Positions 33,866 to 41,083 of a stretch of 64,000 nt of DNA are shown one piece after another. The position numbers and the translations under genes are program-made. Source of the DNA: an uncultured Nitrospira sp. (lineage in GTDB: Bacteria; Nitrospirota; Nitrospiria; Nitrospirales; Nitrospiraceae). The stretch is from positions 62,001 through 126,000 of the forward strand of contig CABVSR010000004.1 in the NCBI GenBank assembly GCA_902500995.1, given 5' to 3'. The notes under the pieces were generated by a model. That model was given only the letters and a program-made list of their open reading frames with translations. It did not search any database and was not told the origin of the DNA. The number at the start of each line of letters is the position of its first letter. Position 1 is the stretch's first letter.

Positions 33866-35023
33866 TTATGGGCTGACGTCTCCGCGCGCCGTCCCGGGGC
33901 GATCGACCGCGCTCTGCTTCACCGCGCCCGTCTGGGACCTGGCGCGAATCGAGGCGGCGCGCGCCGCGAACAATCCGGCTTCAACCGGCCGGCCGATGGT
34001 ATCGAGCACCAGGGCATAGCGTTCCGCCAACAGCCCGACAGTGGGATGCTGCAGGCCGAGGTGTTGCTGCTGGATCACCAGGGCCCGCTCGTACAGAAGC
34101 TGCGCCTGGGCCATCAACCCCTGCTGATCGGCGAGAAACGCCATATTCCCGACGATCGTGCCGGCGAGAGCGCTCTGCGGGCCCGTCACCCGCTCAGCAA
34201 GCGTCACGGCCTCATCAAAATACCGTTGGGCGGAGGCATAGAGGCCTTCAGCCTGGTACAGACAGGCGATGTTGTTGAGACTCATGACCACGGCCGGGTG
34301 TGTGCTTCCGAAGTGCAGCCGGCGCACCTTCAACGCCCGTTCATACAGCGGTTCCGCCCAGGTATACATCCCGCGGCCCTTGTACAGCGCCGCCAGATTA
34401 TTCAGCACCGGCCCCAAATCGACATGCTCGGGGCCCCATGCCTGCTCCATGAGCGTGAGCGCCAGCTGGTAGGCCGATTCGGCCGCCGTCTCTCGTCCCT
34501 GCTTGCGATAGAGTTCGGCCAGATTGTTCAAGCTGATCGCGACATCGGGATGTGCGTAACCCAGCGTCTTGCGCTCGATGTCCAACACCCGCTCGTACAA
34601 CGGCTCCGCCGTGGCCCAATCACCCCTGGCATGGGCAATCTCCGCAAGGTTATTCAAGGCGGCCGCGACATCTTCATGTTCGGGCCCTAGCTGGGATTCC
34701 CACAGGCCGAGCGCGCGCCGATAGAGCGATTCGGCCTCGGTGAGCCGCCCCTGGTCGTGGTACAGCAATCCCAGCTGATTCGCGGCCAGCGCCACTGGGG
34801 CCTCGTCGCCTCCCGTGTGCTCGGCTTCCTGCAGGGCTTGCGTCAGGAGCGACTCGGCCTGCCTGTAATGCGCCGCTTCGCGGGCCTTCACCCCCGCCTC
34901 GAAACCTTGTCTCCAGCCGTCCAGATCCGCGGCCCCGGTTCCCGCCGGGACGCAGAGGACTGCGAGCAGGAGCAGGTTCAAGACCGCTCTTCGAGAGCGC
35001 CGTTGCGTCATGCAATCATCCAT
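33866..35023 (-). CDS. exported TPR protein (kinesin-light-chain type repeats)
   Basis: A 385-residue protein; ATG 35023 or 35011. A signal peptide (VLNLLLLAVLCVPAGTGA) is followed by about six 42-residue TPR units of the type LNNLAELYRKQGRETAAESA and YERALKVRRLHFGSTHPAVV. Such repeats form protein-binding superhelices. Proteins of this form are frequent in Nitrospirota. The partner is unknown; it is located between a MITE-like element and a ~90-bp direct repeat. Confidence 0.85.
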   Translation of the reverse strand: MDDCMTQRRSRRAVLNLLLLAVLCVPAGTGAADLDGWRQGFEAGVKAREAAHYRQAESLLTQALQEAEHTGGDEAPVALAANQLGLLYHDQGRLTEAESLYRRALGLWESQLGPEHEDVAAALNNLAEIAHARGDWATAEPLYERVLDIERKTLGYAHPDVAISLNNLAELYRKQGRETAAESAYQLALTLMEQAWGPEHVDLGPVLNNLAALYKGRGMYTWAEPLYERALKVRRLHFGSTHPAVVMSLNNIACLYQAEGLYASAQRYFDEAVTLAERVTGPQSALAGTIVGNMAFLADQQGLMAQAQLLYERALVIQQQHLGLQHPTVGLLAERYALVLDTIGRPVEAGLFAARAASIRARSQTGAVKQSAVDRPGTARGDVSP

Positions 35024-35094
35024 GATGGGGACAGTCCTTCAAGTTTCTCGATCGACTCCCTGCGTTCAATGACGATTCCATTCACCCTCCCAAT

Positions 35095-35184
35095 GACCGG
35101 CCCCAAGGGCCGGGGTGAAGGGGGAGGCCATCCCGTTCACCCCGGAGAGGCAGATCCTGAAGAAGGGTGCACAACCCCAGGATC
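35095..35184. repeat. direct repeat, copy A, downstream of cytochrome P460
   Basis: A ~90-bp sequence that begins GACCGGCCCCAAGGGCCGG and ends GAAGGGTGCACAACCCCAGG. Copy B at 35797-35888 is about 85-90% identical in the same orientation. Copy A starts 22 bases after the P460 stop codon. Confidence 0.85.
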
Positions 35185-35205
35185 TGAGGGAACCGATGCC
35201 GCACG

Positions 35206-35748
35206 TCAGTGGGCCTTCTGGCTTTGCGCGCAGAATTCATCCACTCGATGCACAAAATCTTTTTGCGCCAACGGCGCGTGGCAGGCCCGGCATTTCGTAA
35301 ATTCTTCAGCCAGCGCCTTTCCGTCCGGACCGTAGGCACCAAACACCCAGTTGCCGTTCTTCAGATTGTCCGGCACGTCCTGCCCCCACCCGTCGTTCTT
35401 TTCCATCACAAAGACTTTCGCCAGATCGCCCTTGACCAATTTCCCGTCGGCCCCTTTCAAGAGCGTCTCTCCTTCGGACTTGGCTTTGTACAACTCCATG
35501 ACCAGCCTGGTGCCGTTCGGAAAGACTCCGGCCGGACAGGCTTTGGCGCCGGGATTCACATAAAGCTCACGGACCTGCTTGGTATCCTCCCGTTGCACGC
35601 CGCTCAGGAACTTCGGCCAACTCGCATAGTCGGCCGGAAGCGCCACCTCGCCGTCCTTCGGGGAAGCGGCCTGCACCAGGTTGGCCGTCAAACCGCCGCA
35701 ACAGCCCAGACTGACGACCACCGCCACCGCACATATCTGCTTGATCAT
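35206..35748 (-). CDS. cytochrome P460
   Basis: A 180-residue haem protein; ATG 35748 is favoured by the AGAGGA site, with ATG 35754 possible. The signal peptide ends near residue 28. The domain matches the P460 family (LPADYASWPKFLSGV, RELYVNPGAKACP, FPNGTRLVMELYKA, AKVFVMEKNDGWG, NWVFGAYGPDG), and the haem is bound through C153-RA-C156-H157. P460 enzymes oxidise hydroxylamine to N2O or NO, using a Lys- or tyrosine-crosslinked haem. In the window it is flanked by ~90-bp direct repeats. Confidence 0.9.
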   Translation of the reverse strand: MIKQICAVAVVVSLGCCGGLTANLVQAASPKDGEVALPADYASWPKFLSGVQREDTKQVRELYVNPGAKACPAGVFPNGTRLVMELYKAKSEGETLLKGADGKLVKGDLAKVFVMEKNDGWGQDVPDNLKNGNWVFGAYGPDGKALAEEFTKCRACHAPLAQKDFVHRVDEFCAQSQKAH

Positions 35749-35796
35749 GGACATGTTCCTCTCTTCATCAGGCCTGGCGCTGCGTTCATCGTTCCC

Positions 35797-35888
35797 GACC
35801 GGCCCCCCGAGGGGCCGGGGTGGAGGGGGAGGCCATCCCACCCACCCCGGGGAGGCAGATCCTGAAGAAGGGTGCACAACCCAGGATC
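35797..35888. repeat. direct repeat, copy B, upstream of cytochrome P460
   Basis: A ~92-bp match to copy A (35095), with hairpin CCGGCCCC-CCGA-GGGGCCGG near its start and GAAGGGTGCACAACCCAGG near its end. It lies ~50 bp upstream of the P460 start codon, so it may contain regulatory sequence. Confidence 0.85.
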
Positions 35889-35908
35889 CGTCTTGAATCG
35901 CTCATCGC

Positions 35909-36157
35909 TTATCGTTTGGCCACCCGCCGCCCGCCGAGCGGCACCGCCTTCAAATGCGGCACCGGCTCGTTCGGACGGGGATCAGTCCGGTTCCCATCCA
36001 CGAGGGAGGTCACGGAGAGACGAAAAATCCGGAGACTGCCGCCGCCGATTTTCGTCGCTTCGAGACGTCCTTCATCGATCCATCGGTAAATGGTCCACTT
36101 ACTGACTTTGAGCAATTGCGCGGCTTCCTTCACGCGCAACAGGGGTTGATCGAGCAT
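35909..36157 (-). CDS. helix-turn-helix protein (excisionase/MerR-like)
   Basis: An 82-residue protein. The N-terminal winged helix (LLRVKEAAQLLKVSKWTIYR, then WIDEGRLEATKIGG and LRIFR) is the HTH_17 domain of excisionases and small regulators. The C-terminal 35 residues are basic and Pro rich, without a known domain. It sits next to the direct repeat flanking P460, consistent with a mobile or formerly mobile segment, but it may be a chromosomal regulator. Confidence 0.85.
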   Translation of the reverse strand: MLDQPLLRVKEAAQLLKVSKWTIYRWIDEGRLEATKIGGGSLRIFRLSVTSLVDGNRTDPRPNEPVPHLKAVPLGGRRVAKR

Positions 36158-36514
36158 CTCGGTCCCTTTTTTGTCTTGGCGGTGGATAGGAGCGGTCCGT
36201 TACCGCTCCTCACCCGGCTGCAGGAAGGGGCACGAGCCTCCCGCACAACCAGGTCCACCATGCACGACCGACTTGAATCCATCACGAGTTTCGCTGAGAA
36301 CCGGCAGCGGAGGTCACAGAGAGGGCGCCTGCGCTGCCGGCCAGTCCAGGGTAGAGGGCAATCCGACCCTGGACTCAGAGCGTCGAGTGAATAGTTCGGG
36401 CCGAACGCCCGATCGAGGCGGCTCACAGTATGGAGCAGGAACCGTGCAGGTTGACCTGCACGGACCGGCTATCCGGAGTTGCTGTGAAGAAAGGCGACGC
36501 GCGCCCCGCCCGAA
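36158..36514. other. 357-bp intergenic region with three hairpins
   Basis: No gene is seen. Hairpins: GGAGCGGT / ACCGCTCC at 36189-36209; AGTCCAGGGT / ACCCTGGACT at about 36343-36376; CCGTGCAGGT / ACCTGCACGG at 36442-36463 with a two-base loop. The last is close to the end of the next gene on the minus strand, but no T-tract follows. Promoters for the HTH gene may lie here; none is clear. Confidence 0.55.
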
Positions 36515-36847
36515 CTATCCCCTCGCGGAGACAGGCGGCGCGCGGGCATGCAGGGACGAGGGATCCTGGGACGGAGGAAGAAGCGGAGAAGTGATCAACG
36601 CCTGGGCTTGAGCCACCCAGGCCACGCTCACATCACCCTGGGAAATCGGGCCCACATCCGATGTGGCCTGGCAAGCCCAGGAGCAGAGAGACGAATGGGA
36701 ATCCGTGGCTGAATGCTGATGATGACTATCCGACGGGGTGGCATGGGCGAACGAACAACCAGGCGCCACGAGGGCCAGCGCCATGTACAGGCAGACGATG
36801 CCGATCGCGAGGAGGCCGGCTGAGGGGTTGTAGGTCTGTCGGTTCAT
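36515..36847 (-). CDS. small exported His/Cys protein (DUF2946-like) behind regulon element
   Basis: A 110-residue protein from ATG 36847. The signal anchor (AGLLAIGIVCLYMALALVAP) is followed by a His-rich patch with two cysteines: HATPSDSHHQHSATDSHSSL, then CSWAC. The rest is Pro/Ser rich. The order helix, His patch, Cys pair resembles DUF2946-type copper-linked proteins and the other small genes of this island (43810, 48138, 60732). It is preceded by the shared ~32-bp element, but unlike the others is not followed by a receptor or exporter gene. Confidence 0.65.
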   Translation of the reverse strand: MNRQTYNPSAGLLAIGIVCLYMALALVAPGCSFAHATPSDSHHQHSATDSHSSLCSWACQATSDVGPISQGDVSVAWVAQAQALITSPLLPPSQDPSSLHARAPPVSARG

Positions 36848-36896
36848 AGCTTGAGAGTTCTCACCTGCCCTATCGAATACGCCTTTCCCCACGGGT

Positions 36897-36928
36897 TGTC
36901 TACCGACGGATGCTCACGCCTGCTACAA
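36897..36928 (-). promoter_or_regulatory. regulon element B
   Basis: Minus strand: TTGTAGCAGG, CGTGAGCATC, CGTCGGTAGACA. It ends 50 bases upstream of the start codon at 36847. The flank TCACATTT directly before it is shared with the element at 63481. Confidence 0.8.
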
Positions 36929-36960
36929 AATGTGATGTGGGTCCTTATTGAGGCGCGCGA

Positions 36961-36998
36961 CGCCGCCCGTTCCCCGAGCGCCCGGACGATCTCCATCC
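36961..36998. repeat. 38-bp duplicate of the permease gene 3' end
   Basis: 37 of 38 bases equal 37846-37883, which encode the last residues of the FtsX-type permease (IEIVRALGERA). The same orientation is kept. The copies bracket the toxin-antitoxin pair and a MITE-like element. Confidence 0.9.
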
Positions 36999-37035
36999 TC
37001 GCCGTGAAGATCGTCAACGCTTCGGACAAGGAGGT

Positions 37036-37063
37036 TTGAATCCATAACGCCCTCAGGTATACT
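37036..37063 (+). promoter_or_regulatory. predicted promoter of the toxin-antitoxin pair, leaderless
   Basis: TTGAAT (37036-37041) and TATACT (37058-37063) are 16 bp apart. The ATG at 37070 lies seven bases after the -10 box, so the transcript would start at or next to the start codon. Confidence 0.6.
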
Positions 37064-37069
37064 CCACCT

Positions 37070-37288
37070 ATGTCGTTTCATTTACCCCTCAAAGAGATGA
37101 CGATTCAGGAAAAGCTCGCAGCCATGGAGTCGCTGTGGGAGGATCTCGCCCATGACCCGGAGTCCATTAAATCCCCTGCCTGGCATGAGGACATCCTCGA
37201 TGAACGCCGCAAGCGTCTCGCGGAGGGGGAGTCTCGCTGTACCGATTGGGAGGCCGCCAAGGCGAATATCCGCAAGACGTTGTCGTGA
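37070..37288 (+). CDS. antitoxin of the addiction-module protein family (PF09720)
   Basis: A 72-residue protein. The text LKEMTIQEKLAAMESLWEDL, then SPAWHEDILDERRKRLAEGE and WEAAKANIRK is typical of the family that pairs with RelE/ParE toxins. It overlaps the toxin gene by four bases (GTGA), as usual for such pairs. No separate DNA-binding domain is evident; family members often lack one. Confidence 0.9.
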   Translation: MSFHLPLKEMTIQEKLAAMESLWEDLAHDPESIKSPAWHEDILDERRKRLAEGESRCTDWEAAKANIRKTLS

Positions 37289-37584
37289 AAATCGAGATTC
37301 TCGATGCAGCCCAGGACGACTTGATTCAAGGCTTCCGCTTCTACGAGGACCGAGAACCTGGGCTCGGGTCCTATTTCTTAGACTGCCTATCTTCCGACAT
37401 TGATTCCCTTCTGTTGTTCGCCGGAATTCATCCGGTGATCTTTGGCCTCCACCGCTGTCTTTCCAAACGCTTTCCGTTTGCCATCTACTACAGTCTGGAA
37501 GGAAAGTTGGTTCGGGTGCTCGCCGTATTGGATTGTCGCAGCAGCCCGTCCTGGCTCAGAGCACGATTACAAGACGAGAGCTAG
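37285..37584 (+). CDS. RelE/ParE family toxin
   Basis: A 99-residue protein starting at GTG 37285, overlapping the antitoxin stop. The fold signature is seen in KIEILDAAQDDLIQGFRFYE, EPGLGSYFLDCLSSDIDSLL and FPFAIYYSLEGKLVRVLAVL. Family members either cleave mRNA at the ribosome or poison gyrase. The last codons (ES, TAG) run into the end of a MITE-like element that begins at 37581, so the natural C-terminus could have been altered. Confidence 0.88.
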   Translation: MKIEILDAAQDDLIQGFRFYEDREPGLGSYFLDCLSSDIDSLLLFAGIHPVIFGLHRCLSKRFPFAIYYSLEGKLVRVLAVLDCRSSPSWLRARLQDES

Positions 37585-37787
37585 CAGGACGCGGAAAAAT
37601 TCCGCCAGCGGCGTTCTCGCATCCCTCAGCGGCTCACCGTACGGCGTGAGTACGATTCGCCACTTCACTCGCTGCAGCCTTGCTGGACGGCCTTTTCCCG
37701 CGTCCTGCGGGTATTCTGCTACCGATGCGGCGGATGAGTTGATCCGAGCGTATTGGGCAACACACGAGTGTTTCCGCAGCCTGCTAG
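37581..37787. mobile_element. 207-bp MITE-like element, copy 2
   Basis: Ends CTAGCAGGACGCGGAAAAA and TTTCCGCAGCCTGCTAG are inverted repeats. The first ~130 bp match the element at 33646, in the same orientation and with equal length. The toxin stop codon TAG is the second to fourth base of the element. No coding capacity. Confidence 0.75.
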
Positions 37788-37842
37788 GAGCTCTTTAAGG
37801 CCAACGCCATTGACCTACCTCGGCTTGCGCAGCAAGAACTCA

Positions 37843-39039
37843 TCACGCCGCCCGTTCCCCGAGCGCCCGGACGATCTCGATCCGTGCCGCCCGCGTGGCG
37901 GGAGCGAGCCCCCCGACGGCCCCCATGCAGACGGCAAACAACAGCCCTTCACCAGCCATGGCCGGCGTGAGATGAAAGGCGAAGGCCAGTTCGGTCCCGG
38001 TGTCCCAATTCACGGTCGAGATGGTCATGGAATTCAGGAGCGCCGCGCCGGAGACGCCCAGCAGACCCCCGGCCACGCCGAGCGCCATCGACTCCAGCAG
38101 GAAGGCCTGCAGAATGTGGCCGCGCGAAAATCCCAGAGTGCGGAGAGTGCCGATTTCGGTCGTGCGGTGCGCCACGGAGGCAGACATGGTCATCGTGGCT
38201 CCGAGGATCGCGCCGACGCTGAACACCATGGTCAGGAACAAACCGGTCACGCGAATCAGTCTGGCCAGGCCCTCAGCCTTGGCTTCGTAGTACTCCGGTT
38301 CTCGCTTCGCTGAAACCTTCACGCGGGGATCGCGCTCCAATCTCGCCTTGAATGCGGGAAACGCCTCCGGCTCCGCCAGGCGCAGGGTCATGGACGAGAA
38401 CGCCGTGCGATGAAACGTGGCCATGAGCTGTTCCGCATCGCCCCAGACTTCGGAATCAAACCCGCTGCCCCCCGCCTCGAAGACACCCACGACCGTCCAC
38501 TCGCGCCTTCCGAAGCGCAAGGTCTCATTCACACGCGCCTCAGGGAATTGTCTGGCGACTTGCGCCCCCACGATCACCTCCGTCGTACCCGGCTGCCAGA
38601 GACGCCCCTGGACGAGGCGCAGGCGGGGTCGCACGGCAAATACGCCGGGCGAAGACCCACGCACGGCCAGGCTGGCCAGGCTTCCCCGGTCATATTTGCG
38701 CAAGGTGAGCTGCAGGGCAATTTCACGCACCGCCGCGACTTGATGGTCCGCCAGGGTCAGAACTTCCGGTTGCGCCGCCAACACTCCGGTCTGATCGCGC
38801 GACAGGCTGCTGTCGATTTCGGACAGCGCGCCTTTAGAGAACAGGACCGCATTGGCGGAGTCCCCGGTTCTGCCCATCGTCTCCTCCAACCCATGGGCGA
38901 GCATAAGAATGGCCACGAACACGAAGACGACCAGCCCCAAGCCCGCGACCGTCAGCAGCGTGGTCACACGGCGCGCCCACAGATTCCGCAGACTGTATGC
39001 ACTCCACAACATCCGGTGCCTCGTGACCGTAACCCGCAT
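37843..39039 (-). CDS. FtsX-type ABC transporter permease (MacB-like)
   Basis: A 398-residue permease with one N-terminal helix (~26-50), a ~200-residue periplasmic domain and three C-terminal helices (LFLTMVFSVGAILGATMTMS; LQAFLLESMALGVAGGLLGV; a last one near the end). The FtsX core signature is ASVAHRTTEIGTLRTLGFSR. The first codons lie in an arm of an inverted repeat (39031-39223), so MLWSAYSLRNLW nine residues in may be the ancestral start. With the next three genes it forms an exporter. The 3' end is duplicated at 36961. Confidence 0.88.
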   Translation of the reverse strand: MRVTVTRHRMLWSAYSLRNLWARRVTTLLTVAGLGLVVFVFVAILMLAHGLEETMGRTGDSANAVLFSKGALSEIDSSLSRDQTGVLAAQPEVLTLADHQVAAVREIALQLTLRKYDRGSLASLAVRGSSPGVFAVRPRLRLVQGRLWQPGTTEVIVGAQVARQFPEARVNETLRFGRREWTVVGVFEAGGSGFDSEVWGDAEQLMATFHRTAFSSMTLRLAEPEAFPAFKARLERDPRVKVSAKREPEYYEAKAEGLARLIRVTGLFLTMVFSVGAILGATMTMSASVAHRTTEIGTLRTLGFSRGHILQAFLLESMALGVAGGLLGVSGAALLNSMTISTVNWDTGTELAFAFHLTPAMAGEGLLFAVCMGAVGGLAPATRAARIEIVRALGERAA

Positions 39040-39223
39040 TCTTCATGAGCACTTCTGCTGCAATCGCCGATTCACTGCTACGACGAGCCTTCGGCCAGCG
39101 AGCTCGCCCCTCGGACCCTCAACGTACTGCACAAGTACGCTTCGGGTCCTCCCGGGCTCCGCACGCCGGTCTCGCCACGTGACTCGGCGATTTCGCGACG
39201 AACCGCCATGAAGAATGCGGGTT
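39031..39223. repeat. 193-bp inverted repeat between two permease genes
   Basis: Perfect 17-bp ends AACCCGCATTCTTCATG and CATGAAGAATGCGGGTT. Inner pairing includes GAGTC/ATTC-type stretches (AATCGCCGATTC, GACTCGGCGATTT) and the core CGTACTGCACAAGTACGC. The left arm contains the start codon of one permease gene and the right arm the stop codon (TAA) of the other. Confidence 0.9.
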
Positions 39224-40388
39224 AACCCCTGTGACGCAAGCCTTCTAACGTCGTCATGCGGCTGAGACGCGCAGCCGGCCAGAGGGCCGCCACCACCCCG
39301 ACCAGGACCATCACGCCCAGGCACAAGCCGACGGTTTCGGCAGTGATCTCGTATGTCCCGACCGTTTTTCCGCCGGCAACCATGACGGCATAGATCCGCG
39401 CTGCCGGATACAGCAATGCCAATCCGACAAGCGCGCCGCCCAACGCCACGAGCAACGATTCACCCAGCACCAGCGCCACCAGATGGCGCGGCTGAAAACC
39501 CAAGGTCTTCATCACACCGTACTCCCTGGTCCGCTCGCGCACCGCCATGGCCAAGGCATTGACCAACACCAGGGCCGCGATGCCGTTCATCACGCCCGAC
39601 AACCAATGCAAGGCATCGAGTAAGGCGCCGGCGCGGGCGACCCACCCGGCGATGTACGCCTGTTCCCGCTCCGTTCTGGTTTCCGCGAACGAGTTGGCAA
39701 ACGTGGCATCGATGGCGGCGACCACCGTGCGGGGATTCGCGCCCGGTGCCGTCGTGGCGACATACCAGCCGACTTGATCGACCCGGTCCGGCGCCGTGGT
39801 CTTCAACCGCTCATTGGCAACCTGCCAATGCATATACAGTTCGCCTTCACCCATGATGGCGGGGTTCTTGCTGTGAAAGATGCCCCGCACGACCAACTCC
39901 CAGTTACCGGGGTGCGTCGTGCCCTTGAGCGGAATCACATCGCCGAGCTTCCACCCGAAGCGGGCGGCGAGTTTCCACCCGATGAGGCATCCGCTCCGGT
40001 CCTTCAGCAACGCCAGGCGTTCCCCGTCGCTCAGGAGGATTTCCGGATAGGTCTCGAAGAAGGTCCCCATCTGCTCGGCAAAGGCCCCGAACGATTCCTT
40101 CGCATCACGGTACTCCACCCCGAACACGTTCCCGTAGTGCACCAGCTGCACGCCGGGAATCACCGCGAGCCGTTCCTTGTACGCCAGCGGCAGCTGCAAG
40201 GAATCCGACATGGCGTGGACGGTGATCAGCCGGTTGTTGGCCGCCGCCTTCACCCCGCTGTGCCATTCATCCAGCGTCAGCCGCAGCAACCCGAACGCCA
40301 GCACCACCATCGCGAGACCGCCGATGGTCAACGCCAAACGCACCGGCCGCCGGATCGTATTACGAAGCATCAAGCGCAGCAGCGTCAC
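39222..40388 (-). CDS. FtsX-type ABC transporter permease (MacB-like)
   Basis: A 388-residue permease paired with the one downstream. The first helix is ~18-40 (LALTIGGLAMVVLAFGLLRL) and three helices lie in the last 130 residues (MNGIAALVLVNALAMAVRER; VALVLGESLLVALGGALVGL; LCLGVMVLVGVVAALW). The cytoplasmic REYGVMKTLGFQPRHLVAL is the FtsX signature. It overlaps the ATPase gene by four bases (ATGA), so translation is coupled. Confidence 0.9.
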   Translation of the reverse strand: MTLLRLMLRNTIRRPVRLALTIGGLAMVVLAFGLLRLTLDEWHSGVKAAANNRLITVHAMSDSLQLPLAYKERLAVIPGVQLVHYGNVFGVEYRDAKESFGAFAEQMGTFFETYPEILLSDGERLALLKDRSGCLIGWKLAARFGWKLGDVIPLKGTTHPGNWELVVRGIFHSKNPAIMGEGELYMHWQVANERLKTTAPDRVDQVGWYVATTAPGANPRTVVAAIDATFANSFAETRTEREQAYIAGWVARAGALLDALHWLSGVMNGIAALVLVNALAMAVRERTREYGVMKTLGFQPRHLVALVLGESLLVALGGALVGLALLYPAARIYAVMVAGGKTVGTYEITAETVGLCLGVMVLVGVVAALWPAARLSRMTTLEGLRHRG

Positions 40389-41083
40389 GGCGGCATCTCC
40401 AATAGGCCCTTTTCCAAGTGCCGGATCATCTGCGCGCGCTCGGCTGCGCGGGGATCGTGGGTCACCATCACGATGGTTTTCCCCAGCTCGCGGTTCAACC
40501 TGGCCAACAGCGTCAGAATATCGTCGGCCGATTCCCGATCGAGATTGCCGGTGGGCTCATCGGCCAGGATCATCGTCGGATCGCTGACGATGGCACGCGC
40601 CACGCCGACCCGCTGCTCCTGTCCCCCGGACAATTGTCGTGGATAATGGTCCATCCGGTCGGCCAATCCGACCAGGCGGAGCGCCGTCTTCACATGATCG
40701 GCGCGCTCGCGCCGCGACAGGTGCGTCAACGCCAGCGGCAACTCCACATTCTCCGCCGCGGTCAACACCGGAATGAGGTTATAGGTCTGGAAGACATAGC
40801 CGATATGGCGCGTCCGCCACCGCGCCATGTCCCCCTCCGACAGACCGTCCAGCCTGGTGCCGGCCACGACCACCGACCCGCTGGTCGGCCGATCGATGCC
40901 GGCCATCACGTTCAGCAAGGTGCTTTTGCCGGAGCCTGATGGCCCCATGATCGCGAGAAATGTGCCCGCCGGAATGACGAAGGACAAATCCTTGAGTACG
41001 GACACCTCCGTGCCGCCGCGGCTGTAGGTCTTGGTCACGTTGTGGAGACTGACGACCGGATCGATCATGGCCGGCTGACTCAA
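40385..41083 (-). CDS. ABC transporter ATP-binding protein (LolD/MacB type)
   Basis: A 232-residue ATPase. Walker A is GPSGSGKST, the Q-loop YVFQTYNLIP, the signature LSGGQEQRVGVARA, Walker B MILADEPTG and the switch VTHDPRA. This belongs to the MacB/LolD class that powers FtsX-type permeases acting on periplasmic substrates. It overlaps genes on both sides by four bases, giving the operon adaptor, ATPase, permease, permease. A siderophore or peptide exporter is likely from the surrounding receptors. Confidence 0.93.
   Translation of the reverse strand: MSQPAMIDPVVSLHNVTKTYSRGGTEVSVLKDLSFVIPAGTFLAIMGPSGSGKSTLLNVMAGIDRPTSGSVVVAGTRLDGLSEGDMARWRTRHIGYVFQTYNLIPVLTAAENVELPLALTHLSRRERADHVKTALRLVGLADRMDHYPRQLSGGQEQRVGVARAIVSDPTMILADEPTGNLDRESADDILTLLARLNRELGKTIVMVTHDPRAAERAQMIRHLEKGLLEMPP

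Noticed and set aside
36844-37029. Minus-strand frame with the phrase EIVRALGERAAS
   Set aside because: It is the duplicated 3' end of the permease read into its surroundings, not a gene.
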